NCBI GenBank assembly: GCA_900548905.1
Contig: URMK01000002.1
Location: forward strand, 186,001 to 250,000
From: an uncultured Lachnospiraceae bacterium
GTDB taxonomy: Bacteria > Bacillota > Clostridia > Lachnospirales > Lachnospiraceae
Direction of reading: 5' to 3'
DNA length: 64,000 nt
Shown here: positions 15,056 through 23,278 of the stretch, in pieces
Layout: each line of letters starts with the position of its first letter
How positions within the stretch are numbered: the first letter of the stretch is position 1
Translations under genes and position numbers: made by a program
Notes under the pieces: generated by a model
Database searches by the model: none
The model's input: the letters and a program-made list of their open reading frames with translations, nothing else
What the model was told of the DNA's origin: nothing

Positions 15056-17567
15056 GGCTGTCTCCCTCTGCTTCCCTGTCAAGACCCAGCAGCCGTTTTG
15101 CCAGCCTTACCGTATCTGCCGCATCGGAAGCGTAACCATCCGCATGGATTTCCTCCGCGTATTCCCGGGTAACCACAGCCCCGCCGATAATGATCTTGGC
15201 ATCCAGCCCCTCTTCATGGGCCAGTTCCACCACATGCCGCATTTCCTGCATGGTGGTGGTCATTAAGGCGGAAAGTCCGATGATACTCGCTCCGTTTTCC
15301 TTTGCCGCCTCGATTATTTTCTCTTTGGGCACGTCTTTTCCCAAATCGATAACCTGAAAACCGTAATTGCGCAGCATAAGAGCTACCAGGTTTTTACCGA
15401 TATCATGGATATCCCCTTCCACAGTGGCAATCACCACCACCGGCATCTGCTCCTGCTTCCCGTCGGCGGAAAGCAGAGGCTCCAGCACGCTGATGGACAG
15501 CTTCATCGCTTCCGCACTGGCGATCAGCTGCGGCAGAAAATATTTCCCTTTATCAAAAAGCTCCCCTACCTGATTAATGGCTGGCAGTAAATACGTATCC
15601 AACAGCTCTCTGGCTGCAGCGCCGGCCTCCAGGGCACGGCGGGTAAGCTGTTCAATCCCGTTTCGGTTCCCCTTCAGAACCGCTTCGTAAACAGCGGAGG
15701 AAGGGGTATCCTCTTTGGCAGCAGGTTTCCCGGCGGCCTGCCCTGCAGAATCCGGTGTCTGCCTGCTGTGTTCCGCGCCCTCCGCTGTCCGGGGGACAGC
15801 CGCCGCAGGCTTACTGCCGGTGCAGGTTCCCGCATATTCAATATACCGCAGGGCACTTTCCGGTTTACACAACAGCATATCGGAAGCAAACGCACTGGCT
15901 ACCAGCAGTTCCTGGGAAGGATTGGCAATCGCCATTGTCAGCCCTGCCTGGATTGCCATCGTGAGGAATACACTATTCACATAGCTGCGCTCCGGAAGGC
16001 CAAAGGATATATTGGACAGCCCGCAGACAGTGGCCAGCTGTTTTTCCTTACAGTAACGGATCGTTTCCAGCGTCTCCAGAGCCGCTTTGGGATTGGCTCC
16101 CACCGTAGCAACCAGTCCGTCCACAATAATGTCTTCTTTGGCCAGGCCGCAGGAATAAGCCCGCTCCAGTATTGTTTCGATAATATCCTTCTTTTCCTGC
16201 AGGGTTTCGGGCAGCCCTGCATCGGAAAGCGGAAGGAGAATAAACATGGCTCCATATTTTTTCGCCATGGGAATCAGCTTTTCAAACTTTTCTTTTTCCA
16301 GGGAAACCGAGTTGATCAGGGCTCTGCCGGGGAAACGGCGCAAGGCGGCTTCCATAACCTCCACATGGCTGGAATCCAGGGACAGAGGCAGCTGGCTTAC
16401 GCCTCCCACCTCCTCCAGAGCACTGAGCATCATTTCTTTTTCATCGATGCCGCTCATCCCCATATTCACATCCAGGATGGACGCCCCGCCGGCCTCCTGT
16501 TCTTCTGCAAAACGGGTAACCATTTCAAAGCTGCCTTCCCGCAGTTCGGCCTGCAGCTTTTTCTTACCGGTAGGGTTAATTCTTTCTCCGATAATAAGGA
16601 ACGGATCGTCCAGCCCAAAGGCAACCGTTTTCCGTTCGGAAGTCAGATAGCGGATACCGGAAGGCCTTCTGCCGACCTGTGCCGGTGGTATTTTACCGAA
16701 TTTATTATACAGGCATGCAATATGCTCCGGCGTGGTACCGCAGCAGCCGCCCACTATCGCTGCTCCGGCTTCATAGATCGCCTGCATCTCCTCCGCGAAT
16801 TCCCGGGGCTGCATCTCATAAACCGTTTTCCCTTCTTCGTTCAGGGACGGAAGCCCTGCATTGGGCTTAGCGATCACGGGTATGTGTGTAACAGCGGCCA
16901 TCTGACGGATTATGCCGGCCATCTGATCCGGTCCGGTAGAACAGTTGGCACCAACAGCCGCCGCCCCCTGGCTCTCCAATACCACAGCTGCCGTCACGGC
17001 ATCTGTCCCATACAGGCTCCTGCCGTCCCCTTCAAAGGTCATGGTGACCATTACCGGCAGCCCGGGAACGGCTTCCTTTGCCGCCAGCAGGGCCGCCCGG
17101 GATTCCTGGAGGCTCATCATTGTCTCCACCACCAGAAGATCCACCCCCGCCGCTTCCAGGCAGCATATCTGTTCTTTATATATACCGACCAGTTCTTCAA
17201 AGTCCATACTGCCCACAGGGGACAGCTGCTCCCCTGTCATAGTCAAATCACCTGCCACCAGGGCTTTTCCTCCGGCGGCCTCCTTGGAAGCTGCCACAAG
17301 AGCGGTATTTATCTGCTGCAGCCGGTCCTCCAGACCATATTCCTTTAATTTGCACCGGTTCGCGGTAAACGTCGGCGCATATAAAATATTGGTGCCAGCG
17401 GCAACATATTCCTTCTGTAGGCCGATCAGCACCTGTGTGTTTTCCATAATCCATTTTTCCGGACAGACTCCTCCGGGCATGCCTCTGAGCATCAGATTGG
17501 ATCCCGTCGCCCCATCCAGAAAAATCATCCTGTCTTTTACATAGTCTCTGAATTCCTGTTTTGTCAT
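15042..17567 (-). CDS. metH: Cobalamin-dependent methionine synthase lacking the C-terminal activation domain
   Basis: 841 residues from ATG (MTKQEFRDYVKDRMIFLDGATGSN) with GGAG upstream. Domains in order: homocysteine methyltransferase (about 1-300; zinc ligands in GANCS and GGCCGTT), pterin-binding (about 320-580; GERINPTGKKK), a low-complexity Ala/Pro/Glu linker (about 595-635), B12-binding cap and B12-binding domain with the GDIHDIGKN histidine loop (about 725). The 330-residue SAM-binding reactivation domain of E. coli MetH is absent, as in many Clostridia, so reactivation must come from another protein. It heads a cluster ending in ilv genes. Confidence 0.94.
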   Translation of the reverse strand: MTKQEFRDYVKDRMIFLDGATGSNLMLRGMPGGVCPEKWIMENTQVLIGLQKEYVAAGTNILYAPTFTANRCKLKEYGLEDRLQQINTALVAASKEAAGGKALVAGDLTMTGEQLSPVGSMDFEELVGIYKEQICCLEAAGVDLLVVETMMSLQESRAALLAAKEAVPGLPVMVTMTFEGDGRSLYGTDAVTAAVVLESQGAAAVGANCSTGPDQMAGIIRQMAAVTHIPVIAKPNAGLPSLNEEGKTVYEMQPREFAEEMQAIYEAGAAIVGGCCGTTPEHIACLYNKFGKIPPAQVGRRPSGIRYLTSERKTVAFGLDDPFLIIGERINPTGKKKLQAELREGSFEMVTRFAEEQEAGGASILDVNMGMSGIDEKEMMLSALEEVGGVSQLPLSLDSSHVEVMEAALRRFPGRALINSVSLEKEKFEKLIPMAKKYGAMFILLPLSDAGLPETLQEKKDIIETILERAYSCGLAKEDIIVDGLVATVGANPKAALETLETIRYCKEKQLATVCGLSNISFGLPERSYVNSVFLTMAIQAGLTMAIANPSQELLVASAFASDMLLCKPESALRYIEYAGTCTGSKPAAAVPRTAEGAEHSRQTPDSAGQAAGKPAAKEDTPSSAVYEAVLKGNRNGIEQLTRRALEAGAAARELLDTYLLPAINQVGELFDKGKYFLPQLIASAEAMKLSISVLEPLLSADGKQEQMPVVVIATVEGDIHDIGKNLVALMLRNYGFQVIDLGKDVPKEKIIEAAKENGASIIGLSALMTTTMQEMRHVVELAHEEGLDAKIIIGGAVVTREYAEEIHADGYASDAADTVRLAKRLLGLDREAEGDSHGKE

Positions 17568-17589
17568 AAGTTGTTCTCCGTTTTTAAAT

Positions 17590-17606
17590 ATGTTACATTC
17601 TAACAT
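17590..17606. promoter_or_regulatory. Palindrome ATGTTA-N5-TAACAT upstream of metH
   Basis: A perfect 6-bp dyad 23 bases before the metH start. It could be an operator for a methionine-pathway regulator or a small leader hairpin. No SAM-I or cobalamin riboswitch is visible in the 180-base divergent region. Confidence 0.35.
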
Positions 17607-17747
17607 GAAACAGGGCAAAAAGAAAGCGCCTGCCACAGAAATCTTTCCTGTTACTGTTCACTCACTTGATTTCAACAGGATAATATGGTAAGTTGAATAG
17701 AGGCGCCGGCACCTGATACGGCCGGCGGACAGAAAGGTACAGCAAGG

Positions 17748-18329
17748 ATGAAAAAGAAAAAATACCTGTTTCCCGCTGTTTTGCTCATTTCCGCTCTTTT
17801 GGCAGGCTGCGGAAAAAACGCGGAACTAGATAAGTTTTATGGAGAAATGGAGGATTTTACCACACAGGTCAACGCCTCCTTTGATACCCTGAACAGTGTG
17901 GATCCGGATTCGGAAACCAGTGTGGAGGACATGCTTGCGGCCATGGACGATCTCGCGGCCAAATTTACATTGCTCGCCGGGATTGATGTCCCCCGGCAGT
18001 TCTCCGCAGTGGAAGATCTGGCCGATGAGGCCGGAGAATATATGACGGAGGCCGCCAGCCTGTACCGGGAAGCTTACGGCGGGGAAGAATATAACGATAA
18101 TGTAGCTTCCGCCGCTTTGGAATATTATAACCGTGCGGTAAAGCGTCTGGATTATATCTCCCAGATACTTCAGGGAGAAATGCCCACTGATGCTTCCATT
18201 ACCATCATAACGGAAAATGATGCTCCCGGTTTCAAGGAAGACTCCCAGGATGACTCGGGAAATACGGGGGATCCCGATGGGGAACCGGAAGGGACTGATA
18301 CGCCTTCGGAATCCGTGCCTTCGGAATAA
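17748..18329 (+). CDS. Predicted lipoprotein, unknown function
   Basis: 193 residues. A lysine-rich start and hydrophobic stretch end in the lipobox LLAGC, so the mature protein begins at Cys24 and is lipid-anchored outside the cell. The body is a helical region (KNAELDKFYGEMEDFTTQVNASFDTL through ALEYYNRAVKRLDYI) and the tail (about 160-193) is acidic and rich in Asp, Gly, Pro and Ser. I recognise no family. It is monocistronic, divergent from metH and closed by a strong terminator. Confidence 0.82.
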   Translation: MKKKKYLFPAVLLISALLAGCGKNAELDKFYGEMEDFTTQVNASFDTLNSVDPDSETSVEDMLAAMDDLAAKFTLLAGIDVPRQFSAVEDLADEAGEYMTEAASLYREAYGGEEYNDNVASAALEYYNRAVKRLDYISQILQGEMPTDASITIITENDAPGFKEDSQDDSGNTGDPDGEPEGTDTPSESVPSE

Positions 18330-18344
18330 ATCCGTCACGAAAAC

Positions 18345-18410
18345 AAACCCGCCTTCTGATCGAACGGAACTGTCCTCCTGACAGGCTCCGCACCGGAAGG
18401 CGGGTTTTCT
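18345..18410. terminator. Terminator between the lipoprotein gene and the oxidase-fold gene
   Basis: AAACCCGCCTTC pairs with GAAGGCGGGTTT over 12 bp with a large internal region, followed by TTTTCTT on the plus strand. It lies between convergent genes and its A-rich left side allows use on both strands. Confidence 0.75.
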
Positions 18411-18874
18411 TATCTGCAGACTTTACAGTCCAGTTTTGTAACCTCCAGCTTCAGCATACAGTCCTCTTCCCACGGTATATCGGTTGCCGTATCTTCCCGG
18501 GGAAGATAGTGGGCCAGAAGATGCTTCATTGCGGTTTTCTTTTCTTCGGTATCCTCCAGGAAAACCGGCTTTCCATAGCCTTCTGCGCAATTATAAAACA
18601 TGGTATATTCCCCGTTTTCCACAGGAAGCATACAATGATCCGAGTCCATCTGGAAAGCAATTTCCTCTGCTTCCCGCAACAGTTTCATTACCCTGTCATC
18701 CAAATCCCCTTTCATATAAAAGGTGAATTTCCCGTTCAGAAACGTATATCCAAAGGAAACCGGAATCACGGATACCCGTTTCCCGTCCGTCAGCCCCAGC
18801 CTGCACATATCACAGCTGTCCACGATTTTCAGCCTTCCGGCCAGGTCTGTCACTGTTTTTTCTGTTTTTATCAT
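18410..18874 (-). CDS. Pyridoxamine 5'-phosphate oxidase-fold flavoprotein (NimA-like)
   Basis: 154 residues from ATG (MIKTEKTVTDLAGRLKIVDSCDMCRLGL) with AAGGAG upstream. The split-barrel features RLGLTDGKRVSVIPVSFGYTFLNGKFTFYMK and FQMDSDHCMLP...MFYNCAEGYGKPVFLED fit the FMN-binding PNPOx-like/NimA family common in anaerobes. Such proteins reduce small molecules or bind FMN or heme; the substrate is unknown. The C-terminus ends in KLDCKVCR. It follows the glycosyltransferase-acyltransferase gene by 13 bases. Confidence 0.82.
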   Translation of the reverse strand: MIKTEKTVTDLAGRLKIVDSCDMCRLGLTDGKRVSVIPVSFGYTFLNGKFTFYMKGDLDDRVMKLLREAEEIAFQMDSDHCMLPVENGEYTMFYNCAEGYGKPVFLEDTEEKKTAMKHLLAHYLPREDTATDIPWEEDCMLKLEVTKLDCKVCR

Positions 18875-18887
18875 ATCTCTCCTTCTC

Positions 18888-20795
18888 TCACTCCCAGTAT
18901 GCATGATTCATGGTTTCATATACCGTATCCATCAGTTCTATCGTCTGCTGTCTTTTGTTCTCACAGGCGGGCGGCTCGACCGGCGGCAGTATCTTCAGGG
19001 TAAGACAGGGCTTCCTTCTCATAAGGCCTGACACGCCTCCCGGATGTCTGTAGGAAATCACCATGGGGATTACCGGCACCCCGGCTTCACAGGCGGTTAA
19101 AAAGGCGCCTCGTTTGAATCCGCGGATTCCCTGGTAATACGGATGTAACACCACTTCGGGATAATAGTGGATCCAATTGCCCCCCGATACCCAGCTTCCG
19201 GTTGCCTCCAGGAAACGCCTGAAGCTCTGGCCGCTTTCCGGTATGGGGATTCCTCCCAGAAGACGGATGATATGCCGGATAAAGGGGATCCGGAAATTAG
19301 ATTCCAATGTGGGGAAGCATACATTCCTGCACCGCAGGACATAAGAAACCATCACACAATCCAGCAAATGGACATGGTTGCAGACTGTGACTGCACCGCC
19401 TTTCACGGCTTTCAGATTCTTACGCCCTTCTATTTTCAGCCCCCAGACCGGTTTGATAAATAAAACAACCAGCAAATATATCAGAAGCCTTACCAGTCCT
19501 CCGCACAACAGGAAAAAGGGGTTGGAAGGGAAGAAACGATAGGAATCCTTCACATGAAAAGAAAGAGGGGTCCACAGTTTCACTATATGTTTTTCCTCGT
19601 AAACAACACCGGCCGTCTCCCGTTTCCCTTCCGCGAACTTTCTCCGGTTTTCCAAACGGCGGTTTTCCTTCCGGTAATCCTGAAGTTCTTCCTCAAACAT
19701 CTGTTCCATCCATCGTACACAGTCCTCCAGCGCAAATTCCCTGCCGTGTTCACTGTATCTCTTTTCCATCCGCCTGCGTTCGCCGGCTTCTTCCAGCCAA
19801 TAATCGATTTTTGCAGCCAGTTCATCGCTGTTTCCTGCCTTAAAAAGGCTTCTTTCATCCAAGGCAAACTGCGGCGTTGCCGATTTCGGGCTGTCGGCAA
19901 TCACGGGGACCACACCGCTTGAAAATGCCTCAATACAGGATATCGCTTCAATCTCCGCATCCGCCGCATGGACATACAAATCGGTTATGGAAAGCAGATG
20001 CAGAAGCTTTTCATGGGAAAAGAAACGCATAACAGGCTTGTTGGTCAGCTTCCTGGAACGATACCGGTAGCTTCCGTATTTCAGCCCCTGCCCGGCAAGC
20101 ACCAGCTGGATACGGGATTCATATTTTGACTTGGCTATGGCATCAATGAGGATATCCTGCCTTTTTTCGTTGGAAAGCCTCCCGATCATGAGTACTATGA
20201 ATTTATCCTTCAGTTTAGCCGGTTTCGGCCTTTTGCGGTAAATAAAATCCGGATCCACGCCATTGGATATGACATGAAGCTTTGAACTGTAATTATTTGC
20301 CCGCAATTCCCCCGCGATAAAGCTGCTGGGACAATGGATATGCCGGAAATATTTATAAAACCGCTCCCAAAAAAAACGGTAGAGCCAGGCATTCACGGCC
20401 TGCTGTTTTCCGAGGTGCAGCGTATAGGTAATGTTTTCCGGCTGCACATGGAAAGCCGCCGTATGAGGCACCCCCAGCTCACGGGCGATCTCCAGCCCCT
20501 TCATTCCCAGCAGGAAAGGCAGCAGGAAATGTACCAGATCAGCCCATCCAATCGCTTCCCTCAATACTTCTTCGTCCGGCCTGGCGAAAACCATCCCCTG
20601 CTTTGTCACAATATGGTGAACCACAGGGGGAAGGAAATATTCCTTTACCAGATATTTCCCGTTGCCCGAGTTTCCCGTACTCACCACACGCACCTCATGT
20701 CCATGGGACGACAGGGTGTGCGCCAGCCGCTGCGCCGTCATTGTAGTTCCGTTATTCCCTCTGTCGTACTGGTCAATAATTAATAATAATTTCAT
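18888..20795 (-). CDS. Glycosyltransferase family 4 fused to a PlsC-type acyltransferase
   Basis: 635 residues. Residues 1-385 are a GT-B glycosyltransferase: an N-terminal Rossmann domain (LLLIIDQYDRGNNGTTMTAQRLA) resembling diacylglycerol glucosyltransferases, then FIVLMIGRLSNEKRQDILIDAI (about 195) and the EX7E-like AEIEAISCIEAFSSG (about 290). After a charged linker and a membrane segment (about 445-470), residues 475-635 are a lysophospholipid acyltransferase with the catalytic NHVHLLD (HX4D) and FPTLESNFRIPFIRHIIRLLGGIPIPE. The parts suggest membrane glycolipid synthesis, with sugar transfer and acylation in one chain. The sugar, acceptor and order of steps are inference. Confidence 0.88.
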   Translation of the reverse strand: MKLLLIIDQYDRGNNGTTMTAQRLAHTLSSHGHEVRVVSTGNSGNGKYLVKEYFLPPVVHHIVTKQGMVFARPDEEVLREAIGWADLVHFLLPFLLGMKGLEIARELGVPHTAAFHVQPENITYTLHLGKQQAVNAWLYRFFWERFYKYFRHIHCPSSFIAGELRANNYSSKLHVISNGVDPDFIYRKRPKPAKLKDKFIVLMIGRLSNEKRQDILIDAIAKSKYESRIQLVLAGQGLKYGSYRYRSRKLTNKPVMRFFSHEKLLHLLSITDLYVHAADAEIEAISCIEAFSSGVVPVIADSPKSATPQFALDERSLFKAGNSDELAAKIDYWLEEAGERRRMEKRYSEHGREFALEDCVRWMEQMFEEELQDYRKENRRLENRRKFAEGKRETAGVVYEEKHIVKLWTPLSFHVKDSYRFFPSNPFFLLCGGLVRLLIYLLVVLFIKPVWGLKIEGRKNLKAVKGGAVTVCNHVHLLDCVMVSYVLRCRNVCFPTLESNFRIPFIRHIIRLLGGIPIPESGQSFRRFLEATGSWVSGGNWIHYYPEVVLHPYYQGIRGFKRGAFLTACEAGVPVIPMVISYRHPGGVSGLMRRKPCLTLKILPPVEPPACENKRQQTIELMDTVYETMNHAYWE

Positions 20796-20802
20796 TTCCG
20801 TA

Positions 20803-23049
20803 TCAGGCCTTTCCTGTCATGAATATGCCAAAATCCTCTTCCGGCATGGGCTTCGCATAATAATAGCCCTGACCGATATCACAATGGATAGAACGGATAA
20901 ACTCCGCCTGGGATGCATTTTCCACCCCTTCAGCCACTGTTTTTATATGCAGTTCTCCTGCCAGATTGATAATATTTTTCATAATAATATCTCTCTTTTC
21001 CTGTTCCCCTGTACCGGCAAGAAAGGCTTTATCCAGCTTGAGTTCATCAATATCCAGTTCCTTCAGTATATTCAGTGAGGAATAGCCGCTGCCGAAATCA
21101 TCCATGGATACGGCAAACCCCATCTTATGAAGCTCACCGACCAGCTTTTTCATTTCCTCCAGATTTTCCATTGTAATCCCTTCCGTAACCTCCAGGATAA
21201 TAAGGGAAGGGTCAATCTGGTGTTTTCTTATTATCTTCTCAATCTGATTTAAATAATCCTGTTTGTAAAAAAGGATTCTTGACTGATTCACAGAAATACA
21301 GATACCGGAGATCCCCGCTTTCAAAAGCCCGTTCAGGTAAATACAGGCTTCCTCAAGCATGTACATATCCAGGTTGGTAATGAAACCGTTCTGTTCGAAT
21401 ACCGGAATAAAATCATCCGGATAGATGATGCCTCCCTGGGGGCGCACCCAGCGCACCAGCGCCTCCGCCCCGCAGATCTTTCCGGTTTCCATGCTTACCT
21501 TCGGCTGTAAATACATGCAAAATTCCCTGTTCTCCAGCGCGGCGTACATAATACGTTCTATCTCATTGCGTTTCAATTCTTTTTCATGCAGACTGTTTCC
21601 ATAATATAGGATACTGCTGTCCCGGTTTCCCTTGGCATTTTTCAATGCCAGGTTTGCATTGTCCCAGAAAACATCAAAATCCCCCCGGCCTCCGCAGGCC
21701 TCTATTATTTTCACCCCGCAGTTGCAATGAATATGATATTCCTGGACCGGATCCAGCTGACAGAGCGATATATTTTCCATCATAGCCGTCACACGTTCCG
21801 TCAGTTTCCGTTTTTCCCCACAGAATAAAAGGAGGGCAAATTTATCGGAATTATCTCTGCAGCAGAGCTCGGATCCTCCTATTGTTTCCAGAAGCACCTG
21901 TGCCACATGCTTCAACAGGTTATCCCCTTTTGCATAGCCGAACAGCTCATTTACAAATTTAAAGTTGGCAATGTCCAGAAGGATCAGCGCATACCCGCTC
22001 TTCTGCTTCAACAGGGATGTAACCTCCTCCGTAAACCGTGTCTTATTATACAGTCCGGTAAGCGGATCGAAATATGCCAGCCTGCGCATGGCATTTCTGT
22101 TGTTGCGGATGAGGGTATAGATATAGCCGAACACAATGACGAGCAGCAGAATAATAACCGCAAAAACGGCGATGGTCACCTGGGTCATTCTGTTAAAGTT
22201 CCCGTTCAGCGCTTCCTGCGGAATCATGCACAGCAGATACCAGCCGTTTCTTTCGATTGGGGCAAAGTACATCCAGTACTTTGTATTGTTGTAAGAAAAA
22301 GCGGAAAAAAAGTTTTCTCCCTTCTCAAGCAGGGGCAGTAGTTCTTTCTCCAGTCCGGCCCCCAGTAGATCCGTATCAAAAATATTCCGTATATCCTCAC
22401 TTTCAATGAGTTTATGACTGGAACGGATAACGAAATCACCGTCGCCGTCTATGATATGCAGATAGGCATTCCCATTGAAGATAGGACGGCTGATGATCGT
22501 TCCGAAGGTTTCGGATTTGCTGGTGGCGGTGAGAACACCTTTCAGCTCTCCCCTTCTGTAAACAGGTACCCCATAACAATTAATGGACCCTTCTGCGAAC
22601 CGGTCCGGCATTGTATCCGAAACGGCAGACTTGCCGTCCAGGGCTTCCTGTATGAACGCTTCCTCCCCCAGCTTAACCTCCTTATAGCGGACCCCTTCCA
22701 TATCAACCAGTTCCCCCGTTCCATCGGGACCGATAAAGCCCATACGGATAAAATCATTCTGGTAATTTTCGGTCTCCAGAATATCCATAATCTCACCTTC
22801 GTCCATATCATTTTCCCCAATTATGGTCGAAAGTGCCTCCAGCACATGGAGATAGCCTTCCATCTGCATCACAATCGTGCTTTTATATTGCTGTGTTACC
22901 TCATTCAAATAGATTTCCGCTTCATTTTTTTGTGCCCTGCTCAGGGTTGCAAAAACCATAACTGCCGTGACGGCCAGAGCAGCAAAAATGCCGGCGGCTG
23001 TGACCACAGCGATGGAAATTTGTCTTTTCAGGTTCTTTTCCGTTCTCAT
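20803..23049 (-). CDS. Membrane sensor with degenerate GGDEF and intact EAL domain (c-di-GMP phosphodiesterase)
   Basis: 748 residues: membrane segment (about 15-38), dCache-like extracellular sensor (about 40-280), second membrane segment (VTIAVFAVIILLLVIVFGYIY), GGDEF domain (about 320-480) and EAL domain (about 500-740). The GGDEF signature reads NSDKF, so cyclase activity is unlikely. The EAL domain keeps EALVRW (about 529), the NQS asparagine, the EVTEG glutamate, DDFGSGYSSL, the KLDKAF lysine and AEGVE, so it should hydrolyse c-di-GMP. It precedes the glycosyltransferase fusion by seven bases. Confidence 0.92.
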   Translation of the reverse strand: MRTEKNLKRQISIAVVTAAGIFAALAVTAVMVFATLSRAQKNEAEIYLNEVTQQYKSTIVMQMEGYLHVLEALSTIIGENDMDEGEIMDILETENYQNDFIRMGFIGPDGTGELVDMEGVRYKEVKLGEEAFIQEALDGKSAVSDTMPDRFAEGSINCYGVPVYRRGELKGVLTATSKSETFGTIISRPIFNGNAYLHIIDGDGDFVIRSSHKLIESEDIRNIFDTDLLGAGLEKELLPLLEKGENFFSAFSYNNTKYWMYFAPIERNGWYLLCMIPQEALNGNFNRMTQVTIAVFAVIILLLVIVFGYIYTLIRNNRNAMRRLAYFDPLTGLYNKTRFTEEVTSLLKQKSGYALILLDIANFKFVNELFGYAKGDNLLKHVAQVLLETIGGSELCCRDNSDKFALLLFCGEKRKLTERVTAMMENISLCQLDPVQEYHIHCNCGVKIIEACGGRGDFDVFWDNANLALKNAKGNRDSSILYYGNSLHEKELKRNEIERIMYAALENREFCMYLQPKVSMETGKICGAEALVRWVRPQGGIIYPDDFIPVFEQNGFITNLDMYMLEEACIYLNGLLKAGISGICISVNQSRILFYKQDYLNQIEKIIRKHQIDPSLIILEVTEGITMENLEEMKKLVGELHKMGFAVSMDDFGSGYSSLNILKELDIDELKLDKAFLAGTGEQEKRDIIMKNIINLAGELHIKTVAEGVENASQAEFIRSIHCDIGQGYYYAKPMPEEDFGIFMTGKA

Positions 23050-23199
23050 TGCATTCCTCGGGGTAAATGTATTATCGTCTTACAATGCTTGCATATGTAC
23101 GTACAAGTGAATTACTTAATTATAACCTAGACATTCTTTTTTGTACAGTAACATCGCATGAGGAATGTGGGGATGCCGATTTCTTTTGCGGAATAAAGG

Positions 23200-23239
23200 A
23201 AAAAAATAAGCGTACCACTATTACAAATGGCACGCTTAT
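23200..23239 (-). terminator. ppdK terminator
   Basis: On the minus strand ATAAGCGTGCCA pairs with TGGTACGCTTAT (one G-T wobble) around a 10-base loop and runs straight into TTTTTTT. It ends the ppdK transcript. Confidence 0.88.
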
Positions 23240-23278
23240 CATGATACAGTTGTTATGCACTACAGGGAAAATGATATG

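Noticed and set aside
17568..17747. Possible SAM or cobalamin riboswitch upstream of metH
   Set aside because: The 180-base divergent gap shows no conserved SAM-I or cobalamin-box elements.
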